From Sorex araneus (taxonomy: Eukaryota > Chordata > Mammalia > Eulipotyphla > Soricidae): DNA of 64,000 bases. Location of the stretch: positions 43,502,594 through 43,566,593 of the forward strand of contig NC_073307.1 of assembly GCF_027595985.1 (NCBI RefSeq), given 5' to 3'. Under the pieces are notes generated by a model that saw only the letters and a list, made by a program, of their open reading frames with translations, was not told the origin of the DNA and did not search any database. Positions 32,540 through 43,680 of this stretch are shown in pieces. Each line of letters starts with the position of its first letter. Position 1 is the first letter of the stretch. Position numbers and translations under genes: made by a program.

Positions 32540-32588
32540 CAGAGAGACAGAGAGACAGAGAGACAGAGAGAGAGACAGAGAGAGAGAC

Positions 32589-32620
<32 letters not shown>

Positions 32621-32622
32621 CT
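32477..32622. repeat. (GA)n / (GAGAGACA)n purine tract
   Basis: About 145 bases of nearly pure purine with internal ACAGAGAG periodicity. Long open frames across it are artefacts of low complexity. Confidence 0.95.
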
Positions 32623-32639
32623 GAGATTTGCTCCATTTC

Positions 32640-33240
32640 TCATTCTCATGCCCTTTGTCTTACCCCACCTTCCCTGCTCCCCACCTTCAGAGGTCTTCTG
32701 ACTCTGGCTCCAGCAAGGAATTTAGGACAGGAAGTAGTACACACAGTAGCAGTGCCTTGTCAAAGTCTGGCTTGCACCCCGCACAACTCTGAGAGGTATG
32801 CCCACAGGCCTGTTCTGCCAGTCCCTGATTCACCCCCCTCAGTCTTCTGCACAGTGAGGAAGGCCTGAGGTTGTCTCATTTCTGGAACTAGTTTCTGAAA
32901 TAAATCTCCCATTGTTGTCACACACACTCCATAGGAGAAAAGGATCTTTTACTTTAAAGATCAACCAAGTCTGCAGAGGCATAATCTTAGTCACACAACC
33001 GCCCAAAGCATTTATCTTATTTAACATAATGGCTGTGTACAAACAAATGTTTGCATGACTTCTCCTTTCAGAACTTCTACCAATCAGTTTCATTCAATCA
33101 GTTTAAGTTTGGGGAGGTAAAAATAGATCAAACGACGCCAATTGTCCTGGTGCCACTTCTTTAGCTTCTGAACCAAAGTAATTCAAAGGCCAGTGACTCC
33201 CTTGGAAAGAGGGAAGAAAATACAACCCCCAGGATTGTGT
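32640..33240. other. Single-copy stretch
   Basis: No recognised feature. Confidence 0.3.
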
Positions 33241-33247
33241 TCGGATT

Positions 33248-33395
33248 TCTGGCCCCCTGGGGCCACTCCCAGTAATATGCTCAGGTCTAGCCAAACTGGG
33301 GGTGGGGCACCAGGGCCATTCTGGTGGTGCTTGCGTGGCGTGCAATATTAGAGATTGAACTGAAGGCTGCCAACCCTTTGAGCTACCTCCCTATC
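33248..33395 (-). mobile_element. SINE, diverged
   Basis: CCTGGGGCCACTCCCAG, TTAGAGATTGAACTGAAGG and TTGAGCTACCTCCCTATC. Confidence 0.6.
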
Positions 33396-33929
33396 TTACT
33401 ACTCCCCTCTACCTCTGTCTTTCAACAATATAATCCTTATATAGAAGGGAATCGGGAACACGAAGTCTTATGATCTTTCCATGACTTATGGCTTACCTGT
33501 GTTGCCACCTCCCCTCCCCCCCAACACACACACACTGACATCCCTGATAAGCAATCTGGAAGTTGTGGGGCGGACAGAGACAATAGACTGTACAGAGGAC
33601 ACCCAGAACATTTCAAAGGGACAGTTCCACTCTGAGAGGCATCAAATCATCCCAAAACAAGATAAGATACTCCCTTCGTACTTTCTGTGTGTTGGCCAAC
33701 AATGCACCACTCACAGGAAAGCCTAAAAGCCTGGTGTGGTAGCCATGACTCACAGAGGAGACATCTTTCCAGCTTCTTCCCACCAAAAAAATCAATAAAG
33801 CGATAAATTTGACCTAAAGTCAAGGAATCTAGGGTTTGCGGTTAAATACATTGCAGAAAGGAAAGGCTGCTTTGAGGAAACATAATTCAGTGAATAAATT
33901 CCTTCATTTATCCAACAGACATCTTTCTT

Positions 33930-34060
33930 TCTTTCTTTTCTTTTGTGGAGTTGAGGGCCACTCCTGGTGGTGCTCAGGTCTTACTCCAGGCTCAGTGCTG
34001 ATTCTTGGTGGGATTCTGGGGACCATAAGTGGTGTCAAGAATTAACTGAGGGTGTGCGTG
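33930..34060 (-). mobile_element. SINE, 3' part
   Basis: CTTT-rich tail, GAGGGCCACTCCTGGTGG and TGGTGTCAAGAATTAACTG. The head is lost. Confidence 0.65.
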
Positions 34061-34311
34061 GGGGTCAGTCCAAGGGTTTAATCCCCATATTATCTAAGTC
34101 GACTCTTCCTTGTGTGAGGAGCCAAACCTTATCTGCGGAATTGCTGCAAATTAAAATAGAACAGAGTTTCATTCTCAGTAGGATTAAATATTACGCACAC
34201 ACACACACAGACAGAATGCAATAATAATGATAAATGTCATGACAGAGATATAAAGCAAGAATTTAAAAATTAGGAATGGGGAACTTTTGTGTTTGAAGAA
34301 AAAGTTTGAAG

Positions 34312-34450
34312 GGTGGAGAGATAGCTCGGAGGACTTAGAGGCAGGAAGTCTGTTTTAAAAGGCACTACAGGGTGGTCCCCTGTGCACCAGAGGAAGCAAC
34401 CCTCAAGCACAGCAGGGTATGGACCCCCACCACACACACACACACACAAA
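34312..34450 (+). mobile_element. SINE, diverged, CA tail
   Basis: GGGTGGAGAGATAGCTCGG head, GGTCCCCTGTGCACC and GGTATGGACCCCC, followed by (CA)n. Confidence 0.65.
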
Positions 34451-34459
34451 CAAAATGTA

Positions 34460-35680
34460 ACAAAGAAAGGGTAAGGGCGTTTGCTTTTTTTATTTTTTCA
34501 AGTAGACATGTAGCATATGGCATATAGTACAGAATATTGTAGGGAGAAGAAAATCCTTACAAAAACTGCATGAAAAATTTGATCTACTTATTTTGTTATA
34601 CTTTATCTCTCCAAGATATACTCATGTATCAGATGCTAATTCAGGCCTTGTTTTCTCCTATAATGGCAATATTTTAAGACTGTTAGCAGTTAGTTAACTA
34701 TCTGACATATTCTTCCTTACTATATATCAGCAGGAATTTGCAGTGAACACATTTCTTTTAACTTATAGTTTCATTTTTAGTCTGTTCAAGCCAAACCCAA
34801 TGTCAAGTATTTAATTTCAAAATCAGAAATAGTTGAAAGATCACACTTATTTATAATTTTCACAGATTTTTCTCAGATAGCCACAAGATATCTTTTACTC
34901 CCTTTACCTCATTTCATAAATGTAAAATAATAAAAACAAACCAACTTATGAACAAATTAATCTCCAACTCTGTCAAAGTTTCAAGAGAACAGAAGTCCAG
35001 AAATCCATTCCTGTCTACCTCCAGGCAGGTGAAGTCCCAGAAAAGTACTTGGTCCAAGCCTGAGAGGCTGATTTGCAACAGCAAAACAAACTCCCAAGGA
35101 AAGATCTAACCCTTGGGAACTGAAGCGGAACTCCTTGGCTCAGGCCATCCAGAGCATCTGGGAAGCTGAGATAGTCCAAGAAAAAACAATAAGAAAAGTT
35201 AAAAGTAGCTCAGCTCATGGTCCTCTGCATGGCACTGCATAGCAACACGTCATTTCATTCTTTCTCTCAACACACAACCTTGTGAAAGTGGATCTTTATC
35301 TGTAAATTTTATTTTACAGATATTTTACAGATTTATTTTATATCAGACTCAGTAAGCTCAGAGAGGCTGACTTCTGCTTGGGTCCAAATTTTGTCTGCTT
35401 CTTCACTGTGCTCCACAAATCCTGCCTCCTGGCCTCACGAGCATGTTTTCTCACACACTTGAGCAGGAGGCCCCAAAAGTATTCTGGCTGAGCAGTTCAT
35501 TTGCAGAGAGCCAGGAAGCCGGGCCCACCGGCATGAAACACTTCTTCCAAATTCCCCCAGGAATGCTGTTCATCTTAGAAGTAATAATATTTCCATTCTG
35601 CAGTAAGACCTGATCAAATTTCTATAGTTCATTACAGATATTTTTTCTACTAGTATATAAAAGCTAGTATGGGTTACTTA
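34460..35680. other. Single-copy stretch
   Basis: No repeat or gene recognised in about 1.2 kb. Confidence 0.3.
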
Positions 35681-35689
35681 TGGGTTCAG

Positions 35690-36255
35690 TTGTCCCCAGA
35701 AGCAAACACACCCTTATTGGTGTGTTCGCTTCCTTCTGATCTAAGTGAGAACTTTAGAATCCTAATTCTTCCCTTATCTCTACACTCTCCCAATTCTTAC
35801 TTGCTGAAATCCTTTTGTATTTTTGAAACAGGGTGAGAGATCAACATTAGACAAGAACAGTTGTCCTTGCTCCAGAGTCTAAAAATATGGATAGTTTGTC
35901 CTTCATTTACCCGACCCCAAAGAAGCCCTAAATAATTCTTCCTTATTTTATCTTTCCCTAATAACCAAACTTTCTTTTCTTTTGCAGATAAGATAGAGTG
36001 TGCCTCAGGGGGCCATCTTGGGAGATTCTATTGTTCTTTTCACTTCATGTAGGCGCCCATTGGTCTGCTCCCTTCTTCCTGTTTTTTTCCCTATAAAGAT
36101 TCTTTTCTTGTGACCATGCAGAATCTGCCATCTTCCTATTTTCCAGTAAAGCTCTTTCTTGGTACATCACTATTTCTCTATATGTTTAGATTTTTTTTCC
36201 AGTTTGTCATACATCTTTGAACTAATCAATTGGAAGACTCTTTATTTGACACAAT
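35690..36255 (+). mobile_element. Candidate solo LTR
   Basis: Within unique-looking DNA, CCTATAAAGATTC (TATA-like), a CCATTGG box upstream (36057-36064) and CAGTAAAGCTCTTTCTTGG (poly(A)-like) occur in LTR-like order and spacing. No terminal repeats or target duplication could be fixed, and no viral coding region is seen. Confidence 0.3.
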
Positions 36256-36929
36256 ACAAAGTCCCAATCGCTGCCTCGTGACTTAGATTTAACAATATGT
36301 TCTTCAAGTTTCAATGCTCATCACTCTTGCATCTGTTCCTGTGTTTCCTCAGCTTGAAATGTTCTTTACCCTTTTCATTAAGCATGGGGGATGTGCGATC
36401 TACCCATCACACAGTCGTTAACGTTTCTTTTTATCTAGGACGCAAATGGCATCTTGACTGAGAGTAGGCTTTATAGATTACGTTCCTTATTGTCCATGTT
36501 CTATACATATGATTGTACCATCATCTGACTTTCAGTCTTGCAACAGAATGAAAGTCTAGTAGCAATCTGATCCTTTGTCTTTGTCCTGGAGCGTAGGGGA
36601 TTTTATCTTTTGCCTTGTATCTCTGAAAACTTAGCCAGACATAACTAGGAACATGAGTATTACTTATTTTTCTTATCCTGCTGGAACTCAGTCAACCATT
36701 CTAAAGTGAAGACTTCAGTCTTCATTTAACCAGAACTTTTGTTTTGAAATATTTCCTCTGCTAGCTTATCACATCTTTAATTGGATTCTTCATTCAACTC
36801 CTCTTCTCATACCATTCCCTTCCCCCTATGGAATTATTTTCATTTCAAAACATGGGGTGGGAGTGGGCCTAAATTTTTATGCTGTAACAGAACGTCTTTC
36901 AGTGAGTACTTATTTTTTCACTGCTTATT

Positions 36930-37240
36930 ATTATTTTGGGGCCGCTTAGGCAGAATGGTGGTTGGGGGAGAAAACCCTGGGGCTGGTGATTGAAACCAGG
37001 ATATGGCACATGCAAGGCAAGAGCTCTGCTACTTGAGTCACATCTAAAAATTAACTAATTTTTACTTAATAAAAATTATTAATGTTTTAGTTTGGGGGGT
37101 TGTGAACTACCCCCTGTGGCAAGTGTGGGGGTTCATTTCTTAGTGCTCAGAGGACTAGGAGGTGAAAAGACTAGAAGCTTCTCTTCTGCCCAGCTCCACC
37201 TCAGGCAAAGCAAGTACCTTGAACTACCACTATTTCCCCT
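36930..37240 (-). mobile_element. Two diverged antisense SINEs
   Basis: 36930-37045 (TTGGGGCCGCTTAGG, GTGATTGAAACCAGG) and 37085-37240 (TTTGGGGGGTTGTGAAC, CTCAGAGGACTAGG). Confidence 0.5.
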
Positions 37241-37249
37241 GCTTCTCTT

Positions 37250-38030
37250 CTATTTTTGAAATCATCTTAAGTATTTTTAGCATTTACTTGAGCAAACTCT
37301 TTCTTGCTTGTTGTTTGTTGTTCCTTTGTAATTTTTTTGGACAGTCAGGTTGCTTAAATCTATTTCTTTGTCTTCTTTTGGCTCGATTTAACTCTAAGCT
37401 TTCAGTCAAACCTTAGAGCTGCATCACTCAGAAGCCAGGATGCTCCAGATACTGTAGCCTTCTGGTCCCTGCAGCCTTGAGCAAGCAGGTAAACTGAGAC
37501 ACCTGTCCAAATCAAGGCTAGAGAAAATTCTATTTCCCATTCCCGCCAGAAAAAGCTGGAGTACCTCAAGGAAAGAGAGGGAAAGCTTCAAAGCTTTCAA
37601 CAGGGTCAAGTTTTCTGAGTCATGTTCTCCAGAACCCCCTCAAGGCAATCTCTCCCCGAGAATAAACCTCATCTCAGAGTTTTGGGATGCGCTGTTTTAT
37701 ATCTACAAGTTTTATATCAAACGAAAAACTTATATCGTAAGACTTTCAAAGGGCCTTTTTTTTTCGGGGGGAGGGGGTCATTTAATATGAGACTTACACA
37801 AAACTTAATAGAGACTTACACAAAACTTACTATCATATTTTGGGGTTTAGGATTTCAAATAAACACAAACATTAGCAATTTGTGATGATCATCAGCCACT
37901 GGCAAAGTGGAAGACCGACTTGACCATTTTAGAGACATGTCATTGTTGGCTAGCTCACAAATCAAAATTCATAAGCGAAAGAGTCGCAAGTTTGCCAACT
38001 AACAGTAAATTGAATTCAGGAGCTAATGCA
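37250..38030. other. Single-copy stretch with a 21-bp tandem duplication
   Basis: AGACTTACACAAAACTTA occurs twice in tandem near 37791-37829. Nothing else is recognised. Confidence 0.4.
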
Positions 38031-38039
38031 AATATAATA

Positions 38040-38610
38040 AATAAATAAGGGCGGGGCGGGGCTATTAAACATCCGGAACTTCACCTGCTGACTCAGGATC
38101 AGTGTTGCAGAGCTGGTTCACTCTGGCCTGTGGCTATAGTACAGAACCTCCTTCAGTGAGCGCCCATTTATGTCCACCCAATATTAGGAAGCCTATGGGT
38201 GCAGTGAAAGGACCCAGGGCTCTCCTTAAGCGACCTTTCCACTCCAGTAAAAAAGATTGGGGATGGAGAAAGGTACATTTTTGTTTGTTCGCAACGGAGA
38301 GCTCTGGCTTGTAATGTTTGTGCAAAACTGGACTTGATCCTACATGAGTTTTTGGGAAGTTTGGCATTCGGGGACCGAACTGGGGGTTGCAGGGGCTGAA
38401 GAACTTCAAGGGGCACCAGTGCGGTCAGCCAGATCCCCATCTGCGAACTCAGGTCCGGGGAGCAGGTGCTTGCTGATTGGCTGGGAACTGGAAGTGGCGG
38501 GCTTTTCAAATACGGAGTTCAATCACTGATGTGCTTTGATTTGCTCCCCTTGAGACGCTGAGGGTGAGGCTCTGATTGCTAGCTTTCCAGAAGCATCACG
38601 CAGGTGAGCC
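38040..38610 (+). promoter_or_regulatory. Candidate orphan promoter or enhancer
   Basis: An SINE-free island contains tandem GC boxes GGGCGGGGCGGGGC followed by TATTAAA (38047-38070), a TGCTGACTCA AP-1/NF-E2-like site, a GATTGGCTG CCAAT box (38474-38482) next to GTGGCGGGC, and a good splice donor CAG|GTGAGC at 38601-38603. No coding exon is evident. Confidence 0.3.
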
Positions 38611-38649
38611 CACAACTTTGCATCTGCCTTTCAGACGGTGTGTCCTGAT

Positions 38650-39105
38650 ACCAAATTATCTTGGGTTAACAGATTTACTTATTCACAGTTTGGTAATTGG
38701 CAAAACAATAATCTTTTCCTGTGTTGGCTATGAAAACGAAATATTTTAAACTCTCAATTTCTCCTTTAGTTCCCCCCACACACACACCCCAATCTCCAGG
38801 AAGGACTAAAAGAGATTTCTTGGAGGTGTATAGTTTCCTGCTGCTGTTGCCAGTTACGTGATTTAAGCACCTATCACTGAGATTGGAGAAAGAGAGCTCT
38901 TGATTTTTGTAATTCACTAAATTTCATAATTTCTCAAGCAATTCCGAATCGAGCCACTTCAAGTGTCTTAACAAGGTCTATGCAGGATACAGGAAAATAT
39001 AATCAAATATATATTTGGACCACCTACCGAAGTATAGTAGCTATAACAAACATTCAACGTTTTTTCTCAGTAAACAAATCTGCTTTCTAAAAGGTTTGAG
39101 TTTGA
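38650..39105. other. Single-copy AT-rich stretch
   Basis: No recognised feature. Confidence 0.3.
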
Positions 39106-39111
39106 GTTTTT

Positions 39112-39182
39112 AATTTTTTTTTAAATAAAGACATTTTTATGGGGCCTTTAAAGGCACCAAATGAAGCATACGACTTTGTTGT
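39112..39182. repeat. Inverted repeat, left arm
   Basis: Matches the reverse complement of 39813-39881 at about 63 of 69 positions. The core is GGCCTTTAAAGGCACCAAATG. Confidence 0.85.
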
Positions 39183-39343
39183 TGTTTGGGACCACGTGGA
39201 CTGTGGTCAGTGTTTAGTCCTGACTCTGCTCTGAGATCACTCTTGGCAGTACTCGGGGAACTCTGTGGAGTGACCAGTGTTGAACCCTGGTTAGCCAAGT
39301 GCAAGGCAAGGGCTTTACCCTATAATACTTCTATAGCCTGAGC
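39180..39343 (-). mobile_element. SINE, type A
   Basis: TTGGGACCACGTGGACTG to CTTCTATAGCCTGAG, with antisense B box GTGTTGAACCCTGG. Confidence 0.75.
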
Positions 39344-39398
39344 ATTTGATCTTTTTTTCTCTTTCATTTGTTCTAAACTTTTCAGAGATAGTTAAGAT

Positions 39399-39575
39399 AG
39401 AGGGACTGGACAAATAGTATAACGGGTAAGGGGCTTGCCTTGCACCTTGGCACTGAGCATTACTAGGAGTGACCACTAACCCACAGAGCCTGGAGTAGGT
39501 CTGAGCACCTCTGGGTGTAGCCCCAAGCCAAACAGAAAACAAAATAAGACAAGTAAATAAATAAATCAAGTACCT
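39399..39575 (+). mobile_element. SINE, type A, internal deletion
   Basis: GGGACTGGACAAATAGTATAAC head, but the B box and following bases are missing. The body resumes at CACTGAGCATTACTAGG and ends in an A-rich tail. Confidence 0.75.
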
Positions 39576-39603
39576 CAAAAAATTTCCGAAAAGATGAGTT
39601 TCT

Positions 39604-39791
39604 GGGGCTGGAGCGATAGCATAGCGGGTAGGGCGTTTGCCTTGCACACGGCCAACCCGGGTTCAAATCCCAGCATCCCATATGGTCCCCTGAGCACTTC
39701 CAGGAGTAATTCTTGAGTGCAAATCCAGGAGTAAAGTAACCCCTGTGCATCGCAGGGTGTGACCCAAAAAGCAAAAAAAAAAAAAAAAAAA
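39604..39791 (+). mobile_element. SINE, type A, young
   Basis: GGGGCTGGAGCGATAGCATAG head, GGGTTCAAATCCC B box and GGGTGTGACCCAAAAAGC before a pure A-tail. Flanked by GAGTTTCT (39596-39603, 39792-39799). Confidence 0.95.
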
Positions 39792-39812
39792 GAGTTTCTA
39801 TTTAACTCTTTT

Positions 39813-39881
39813 ACGACAAAGTTGTATGCCTCATTTGGTGCCTTTAAAGGCCCTATAAAAATATCTTTATTTAAAAAAATT
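39813..39881. repeat. Inverted repeat, right arm
   Basis: Partner of 39112-39182. The five substitutions are all transitions, plus T-run length differences. Confidence 0.85.
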
Positions 39882-39996
39882 TGATGAATACTATGAAATA
39901 AAAGAAAGAAAAAGAAGCATAAGAAAATAAAAAATAAAAAAAAAAAGAGAAACCATCTCAAGATGACAAATATGTTGGTTAAAATTTCCTGTTAAG

Positions 39997-40345
39997 GCCT
40001 AGGGAGAAAGTTCAAGTGGTAGCGAACAGGCTTGGCATGTTGAGGCTCTGAGTTAAACCCCTGTTGCATGGCTCCCAGAGAACCATGGGGCTTCACCCTG
40101 GTGGTTCTGGAGCATTCCTATAGCCCCAGTGCCAGGCCAAGTATTGCTGTGATGATCCCTGCCCTCAGCCCCCCCTTCCCCCCATCTTTGGAGCAGGATC
40201 TCTGCTCACTCCCTGGGCCGTGGAGATCATTCAAAGGGCTGAATAATGTGCTGTGAATGCAGGAGCCGCCAGTTCTACCATCACAGGATCCCCCGAGGTA
40301 CTCAGATATTTCCTGAGAACCAGTAGGGGTGACCCCCAGAATAAT
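39997..40345 (+). mobile_element. Two diverged SINEs
   Basis: The first spans 39997-40165 (GGGAGAAAGTTCAAGTGG head). The second spans 40210-40345 (GTGGAGATCATTCAAAGGGC head, GGGGTGACCCCCAG end). Confidence 0.55.
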
Positions 40346-40349
40346 TTTT

Positions 40350-41105
40350 AAAACTGACCAACCCCCACCTAAAACTTTCCCATTAAAAGAAAGACATGCT
40401 GAATTGAAAAAACAATGTAAAACTTATCTACCTGCTATTGGTAGGAGTTGGAAAGAGAGTAAAAAGGATTTGTGGGAAACTGAACAATCTAATATAAATT
40501 ACTCCAGGATAAGGGCAATGACACACAAAACAATTTCATATTGCTGAAAGATAAAAATGTCAAAAATTATATTAAAAAGCCAATGGAGCTTCAATGGAGC
40601 TTCAACATCAAAAATTAATGGCAAACAGAGAGAATTTAACCAATGTACCATGTTAATAGGAGACTGTATTCAGATCAAAATGAAATTTATTAATGATTTG
40701 AGCAAAGCAATTATTAGCTTGACCTTAGGGGATATTCATTTTTTTTAAATACATCAGAGGTATTCATTAAAATAGATGATGTATTAAGCCTCAAGGAAGA
40801 ATCCTGAGTTCCTTGACCATAGTGCAGTAGGAGGTAACACGAGAGGCCAGCCACAGGCAAAAGCTGGCCAAGTCAGAAGAAAAAAAAACTCTCCCAAATA
40901 ATCTTGTTTTGAAGTGAAGATAAAAATGAATATATGCTACTAATGCTGTTAGTGACAAAGCAAGAAGGTGCATAAACTTGTGAAATGAGAGTGCAAATGA
41001 AAAATGTATGAAGAGTCTATCTGAAATAGTGAGGCAGAAGTATAGTCTCTGATTCTTTTCACTGATTCTTGTTTATCCTTGTGGGAAAAGAGATGGATCA
41101 TATAT
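40350..41105. other. AT-rich unrecognised stretch
   Basis: Contains a 12-base tandem (CAATGGAGCTTC twice, near 40583-40606). The wording resembles old LINE DNA but no frame or motif can be assigned. Confidence 0.3.
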
Positions 41106-41114
41106 TAGAAATGG

Positions 41115-41865
41115 ACATTTATCTTTTTTAACTTTTAAATTATTTTATTATTATTATTATTATTAATTAAATCACTGTGAGACACACAAGTCTGTTCATG
41201 ACTGGGTTTCAGTCATACAATGTTCTAACACCCATCCCTCCACCAGTGTACATTTCCCATCACCAATGTTCCCAGTTTTCCTCCTGCCTGTGGCCAGCCC
41301 CTCCAGCTTGTCTCTGGGGCAGGCAGGCACTTTCCTTCTCTCCCTTTCTCTCTCTCTCCCTCTCTCTCTCCCTCTCCCTCTCTCTCTCTCCCTCTCTCTG
41401 CCTTCCTCTCTCTCTCCCTCTCTCTCTCCCTTTCTCTCCCTCTCCCTCTCTCTCTCTCCCTCTCTATCTCTTCCTCTCTCTCTTCCTCTCCCTCTCTCTC
41501 TCTCCCTTTCTCTCCCTCTCCCTCTCTCTCTCTCCCTCTCTCTCTCTCTCTCTCCTTTTGGCCATTATGGTTTGCAATACACATAATGAGAGAATATCAT
41601 GTCTTCCTTTACCTGCTTTTAGCATGCAGTTCTTATTCAGAATGATCATTTATTTCCAACTATCTTTGCCATGGTGATCCCTTCTCTATTCAACCACTTT
41701 TCCCCAAGCACTTGAAGCAGCCTTCCAACCATGGAGCAAGTTTTCTGACCCTTGTTTCTACTCTCCTTGGGTATCAGTCTCTTTCTATGTTTTTTCATAT
41801 CCCACAAATGAGTTCAATCATTCTGTGTGTGTCTGTCTCCTGACTCCTTCTGAAAAGGGTTGTCT
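41115..41865 (-). mobile_element. L1 3' region, antisense, with long CT tract
   Basis: AATCACTGTGAGACACACAAG, CACCCATCCCTCCACCAGTG, GGTTTGCAATACACATAATG, then TATCCCACAAATGAGTTC as in the L1 at 43845-45500. Confidence 0.8.
41333..41557. repeat. (CT)n pyrimidine tract
   Basis: About 225 bases of CT with CCCTCT and CTTC variants, inside the L1 3' UTR. Open frames across it are artefacts. Confidence 0.95.
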
Positions 41866-41887
41866 ACCCGTTAAAAGCTCCACTCAC

Positions 41888-42040
41888 GGGACTGGAGAAA
41901 TAGTAGAGGGCTTAACATACTTGTCTTGCATGTGACTGACCCATTAGATGCTCAGCACATGTGGTCCCCTAGGCACTGCCAGGAGTGATCCCTGGCCATG
42001 CATAGCCCCTGTGTACCTCCAGGTGTGATCTAAAACCCCT
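41888..42040 (+). mobile_element. SINE, type A
   Basis: GGGACTGGAGAAATAGTAGAG head, GCCAGGAGTGATCCCTGG and CCAGGTGTGATC. Confidence 0.75.
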
Positions 42041-42239
42041 GCCTCCCCACTCCCTACACCATCACCAAACTCAAACCACCACCAAACTCACCAAACACTA
42101 GCCTAGCCCAAAGCCCAAAGATGTGTGGCTGCAGAGCAGAAAAGGCTTTACCAGCAATGGCCTCAAGGGGCAAACAAGAGTTGCAGCCCTTTAAGATGCA
42201 AATAGTGCAAAGATATTTTAAAACAAAACCTAACACGCA

Positions 42240-42660
42240 AGGACTAGAGAGATTGTACCGTGGGTAAGGTTCTTGCCTTGCTCACCATTGACCTAAGTTC
42301 AATCCCCAGCATCACATATGGTCCCTGTGCCCACCAGGAGTGATTCCTGAGTGCAGAGCCAGGAGTCACTCCTGAGCATCAGGTCACTGTAGCACTGTAG
42401 CACTGTTGTCCATCGATTTGCTCGAGCAGGCACCAGTAATGTCTCCATTGTGAGACTTGTTACTGTTTTTAGCATATCGAATATACCACGGGGAGCTTGC
42501 CAGGCTTTGCTGTGCAGGTGCGATACTCTCACTAGCTTGCTGGGCTCTCTGAGAGGGACGGAGAAATCGAACCCAGGTCAGCCACGTGCAAGGTAAATGC
42601 CGTACCCGCTGTGCTATTGCTCCAGTCTAGGCATCAGGTATGTCCCCAAAACGAAATGAA
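42240..42660 (+). mobile_element. SINE, type A, split by a type B SINE
   Basis: The head and body (42240-42384) resume after the insertion with the tail at 42631-42660. Confidence 0.85.
42385..42630 (-). mobile_element. SINE, type B, complete, nested
   Basis: Bounded by GCATCAGGT (42376-42384, 42631-42639). On the sense strand it ends in ACAGTGCTACAGTGCTACAG-like repeats with no A-tail. Confidence 0.9.
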
Positions 42661-42754
42661 AACAAACAGAAAACCAAAACAAAATCTAACACCTACTCAT
42701 GACAAAATAAAACAAAACTCCTCTCTGTAAACTAGGAATAAAGAGATATATTCT

Positions 42755-42933
42755 TTTTTGTTTGTTTGTTTTTGGGTCACACCTGGCGATGCTCAGGGGT
42801 TACTCCTGGTTCTGCACTCAGGAATTACTCCTGGCGGTGCTCAGGGGACCATATGGGATGCTGGGATTTGAACCCAGGTCGGCTGCGTGCAAGGCAAACG
42901 CCCTACCCACTGTGCTATCACTCCAGCCCCTAG
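42755..42933 (-). mobile_element. SINE, type A, young
   Basis: Perfect 13-bp duplication AGAGATATATTCT (42742-42754, 42934-42946). Near-consensus body. Confidence 0.95.
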
Positions 42934-43094
42934 AGAGATATATTCTAAACTTGATAAAGAAATGTACACAAATAGTTTCTAGGTAAGGTTCAGGGATATG
43001 CTAGTGGTAGAATGCACGATATGTCTTGAGGCTCTGGGTTCTGTTGGTTTGTCGCTGGAACCACAAACCAAATAGCAGCAGCAACAATGGCAAC

Positions 43095-43390
43095 AGGAAC
43101 TTCTTGTTAGCATCATACTTAATGGTGATAAACTAGAAGTTCTCTCACTAAGATAAGGTAGAAGACGAGGAGATCCTCTCTCACACTTACTCACTGTTGT
43201 ACTGGTAGTCTTTGCTAGCGAATAAATCAAAAGATCGGGGAAAACATACTGATTTAAAGGGAAAAACTGTAGATGGCATGATAGTCCATTGTAGAAAGAA
43301 CTGACAAAATGCCCTGAAACTATTGAGTAATTATAATGAAGTATCAGAAGACAGGTTTCCTCTGTAATCTGAAAGTAGACATTCCTTTTC
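43095..43390 (+). pseudogene. L1 ORF2 reverse-transcriptase fragment
   Basis: The plus strand translates, with stops, to LNGDKLEVLSLR, GDPLSHLLT and a region corresponding to the L1 RT palm preceding the FADD/YADD box. The catalytic box itself is not present and the frame is broken. An SINE-like head remnant precedes it (42985-43055). This is a dead fragment. Confidence 0.65.
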
Positions 43391-43534
43391 GATATGTTTT
43401 GGTGGATGATTTTGGGGCCTGAGGAATGTTCTTGCTATTCCTTCATATAGAGAAAATTTTTTTTTAATTTTTTAAATTTTGTTTTGTTTTGGAGCCATAC
43501 CCAACCCCAATTTGGGGGCCCAAAGACAAACAAA

Positions 43535-43680
43535 TGATACATGGTTTTGGAGATGGCTCAAAGGGCTGGAGTGCATGCTTTGTGTATGGAAGCAAGCCCT
43601 GAGCACTGAGCTGAGAGTATCCCAGGAGTAGCTCCAATACCACTTGATGTGGTTCCCCAAACAAAAAGAAAGAAGTAAAC
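43535..43680 (+). mobile_element. SINE, diverged, with an antisense tail fragment beside it
   Basis: TTTGGAGATGGCTCAAAGGGC head, body with a deletion, and GATGTGGTTCCCC end. An antisense 3' fragment (GGAGCCATACCCAACCCC) occupies about 43470-43530. Confidence 0.6.

Noticed and set aside
32238-32868. Ser/Leu- and Arg/Glu-rich open frames
   Set aside because: Translations of the GA/CT simple repeat and adjoining SINE.
41177-41677. 166-codon Ser/Leu-rich open frame
   Set aside because: Low-complexity translation of the CT tract within an L1 3' UTR.
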